A stretch of DNA of 32,221 nucleotides from an uncultured Bacteroidota bacterium (GTDB taxonomy: Bacteria; Bacteroidota; Bacteroidia; Bacteroidales; UBA12481): positions 1 through 32,221 of the forward strand of contig CAIXKO010000422.1 of assembly GCA_903919925.1 (NCBI GenBank). The letters run 5' to 3'. The notes under the pieces were generated by a model that ran no database searches, was not told the origin of the DNA, and saw only the letters and a list, made by a program, of their open reading frames with translations. This document shows, piece by piece, positions 31,595 to 32,221 of this stretch. Each line of letters starts with the position of its first letter. The stretch's first letter is position 1. The position numbers and the translations under genes were made by a program.

Positions 31595-31624
31595 GTTAAT
31601 AACTCAACAAATATTGTTAATAAC
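31595..31624. repeat. Direct repeat GTTAATAAC, 21 bp apart
   Basis: GTTAATAAC occurs at 31595-31603 and 31616-31624, two helical turns apart, in the gap downstream of the transposase gene. It may belong to the IS end or be a binding site. Confidence 0.3.
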
Positions 31625-31712
31625 CATTGATAATCAGAATTTTAAACACAACCATCCCTTGTTTTTCCCTTTTTCAAATAGAACCATCCTAAAAGCCGGT
31701 CGCCAAAGCGTA

Positions 31713-32221
31713 TCAGGCAGCCTTCGCAAGGCTTTGCTCACGGAGGATACTCTTCATGACCATGGCTGTCAACACCCGGAAATTATAGCCCAGGGCACTC
31801 CACATTACTTTGGCTTGAAAATGTTCCCATCCTTTCCAGTTACACCTTTCCAAATTAAAGCCCCGCTTCAGGTTGGAAATGCCGGCCTCAATGGAGCTGC
31901 GCCATTTCTTCAACCGGGTTTCCATATTCTTGCTACTAACGTGATTCTGAAGGCTTCCAACTACTTTATTGAAAACGATGTTCTTGATATTAATCCCTTT
32001 AGCAAATTTCAGATTCTCCAGAGTCGCATAGCCACCATCTGCAGTACTATCCCTGGGAACAATGCCATAAGCTTTGACCACCTGGTTAATAACTCCTTGA
32101 TAAAGAGTTTTATCCCCAGGATTTCCTTTCAAAACCTGACAATCCAGGATCAGATTACTGGATCCCGTGGCCAACGACACTTTGTGGCCGAACTCCACCT
32201 CCCGCTGACCTTTAACAATGA
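31713..32221 (-). CDS. Transposase, C-terminal part (ISNCY/DDE type; continues beyond right edge)
   Basis: The frame is open from 31713 to the right edge; an internal ATG at 32198 is not the true start. The sequence EFGHKVSLATGSSNLILDCQ, STADGGYATLENLKFAKG and SSIEAGISNLKRGFNLERC matches the C-terminal half of DDE transposases of the ISNCY type. That family has the Asp in ADGGYA and the Glu in IEAGISNLKR. It is part of a mobile element whose left end should lie between about 31530 and 31712, but I cannot place its inverted repeat. It borders the hypothetical gene at 31152-31520. Confidence 0.75.
   Translation of the reverse strand, partial: IVKGQREVEFGHKVSLATGSSNLILDCQVLKGNPGDKTLYQGVINQVVKAYGIVPRDSTADGGYATLENLKFAKGINIKNIVFNKVVGSLQNHVSSKNMETRLKKWRSSIEAGISNLKRGFNLERCNWKGWEHFQAKVMWSALGYNFRVLTAMVMKSILREQSLAKAA

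Overview
The window reads as a prophage or temperate phage segment of a Bacteroidota (Bacteroidetes) host. The evidence for the host is the class of lipoproteins carried as cargo (a 6-bladed beta-propeller lipoprotein, a DUF4249-like lipoprotein and a thioredoxin-like lipoprotein), the lack of Shine-Dalgarno sites, promoters with a TAnnTTTG-like -7 box, a Bacteroidetes-type tyrosine recombinase, and an IS4 element with a DUF4372-type N-terminus. No rRNA, tRNA or CRISPR array was seen.

Layout from left to right. (1) Positions 1-1556, minus strand: an early/replication operon with a small DNA-binding-like protein, an unknown small protein and a DnaG-type primase that runs off the left edge. (2) 1570-2193: a divergent control region with an 11-bp-phased GTGTAGT array, and an XRE repressor-like gene on the plus strand. 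(3) 2194-3970: a block of helically phased repeats and A-tracts, then the integrase gene (plus), closed by a hairpin shared with the convergent tail genes. (4) 3960-15273, minus strand: tail tip and fibre operon, including a 1377-aa fibre with nine FN3-like repeats and a fibre with an S74 self-cleaving chaperone domain. (5) 15394-16651, minus strand: lysis cassette with a membrane/coiled-coil protein, an M15 peptidase endolysin and two small proteins. (6) 16710-22791: a cargo island inserted between the lysis and tape-measure genes. It holds a secreted 8-Cys peptide, a decayed IS3-family orfB, a beta-propeller lipoprotein, a CxxC lipoprotein gene split by an IS4 element, a duplicated fragment of the tape-measure 3' end and a DUF4249-like lipoprotein gene. 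Its central part is clearly more AT-rich than the phage genes. (7) 22842-30572, minus strand: tape measure, tail-completion-like genes, a connector-like protein, a portal-like protein and a small leading gene. (8) 30647-32221: a terminator, small ORFs of unknown origin and a transposase running off the right edge.

Most of the late genes appear to be run from three matching promoters (at about 30.6, 16.7 and 15.3 kb). Each has CTGTCCTTTT, exactly 19 nt, then a TAnnTTTG-like box, and lies 42-44 nt before the first start codon of its transcription unit. Two of the three sit directly behind an intrinsic terminator of the preceding unit. This is the most convincing new regulatory signal in the window.

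Three other points stand out. The structural module has a portal-like protein, a connector and a long tape measure, but no gene I can recognise as major capsid protein, terminase, prohead protease or major tail protein. The integrase lies inside phage gene content rather than at its edge. The cargo operon of Cys-rich peptide, propeller and CxxC lipoprotein looks like a small extracellular redox or peptide system that was intact before a recent IS4 insertion: removing the IS and one 9-bp target duplication restores a 209-codon reading frame exactly.
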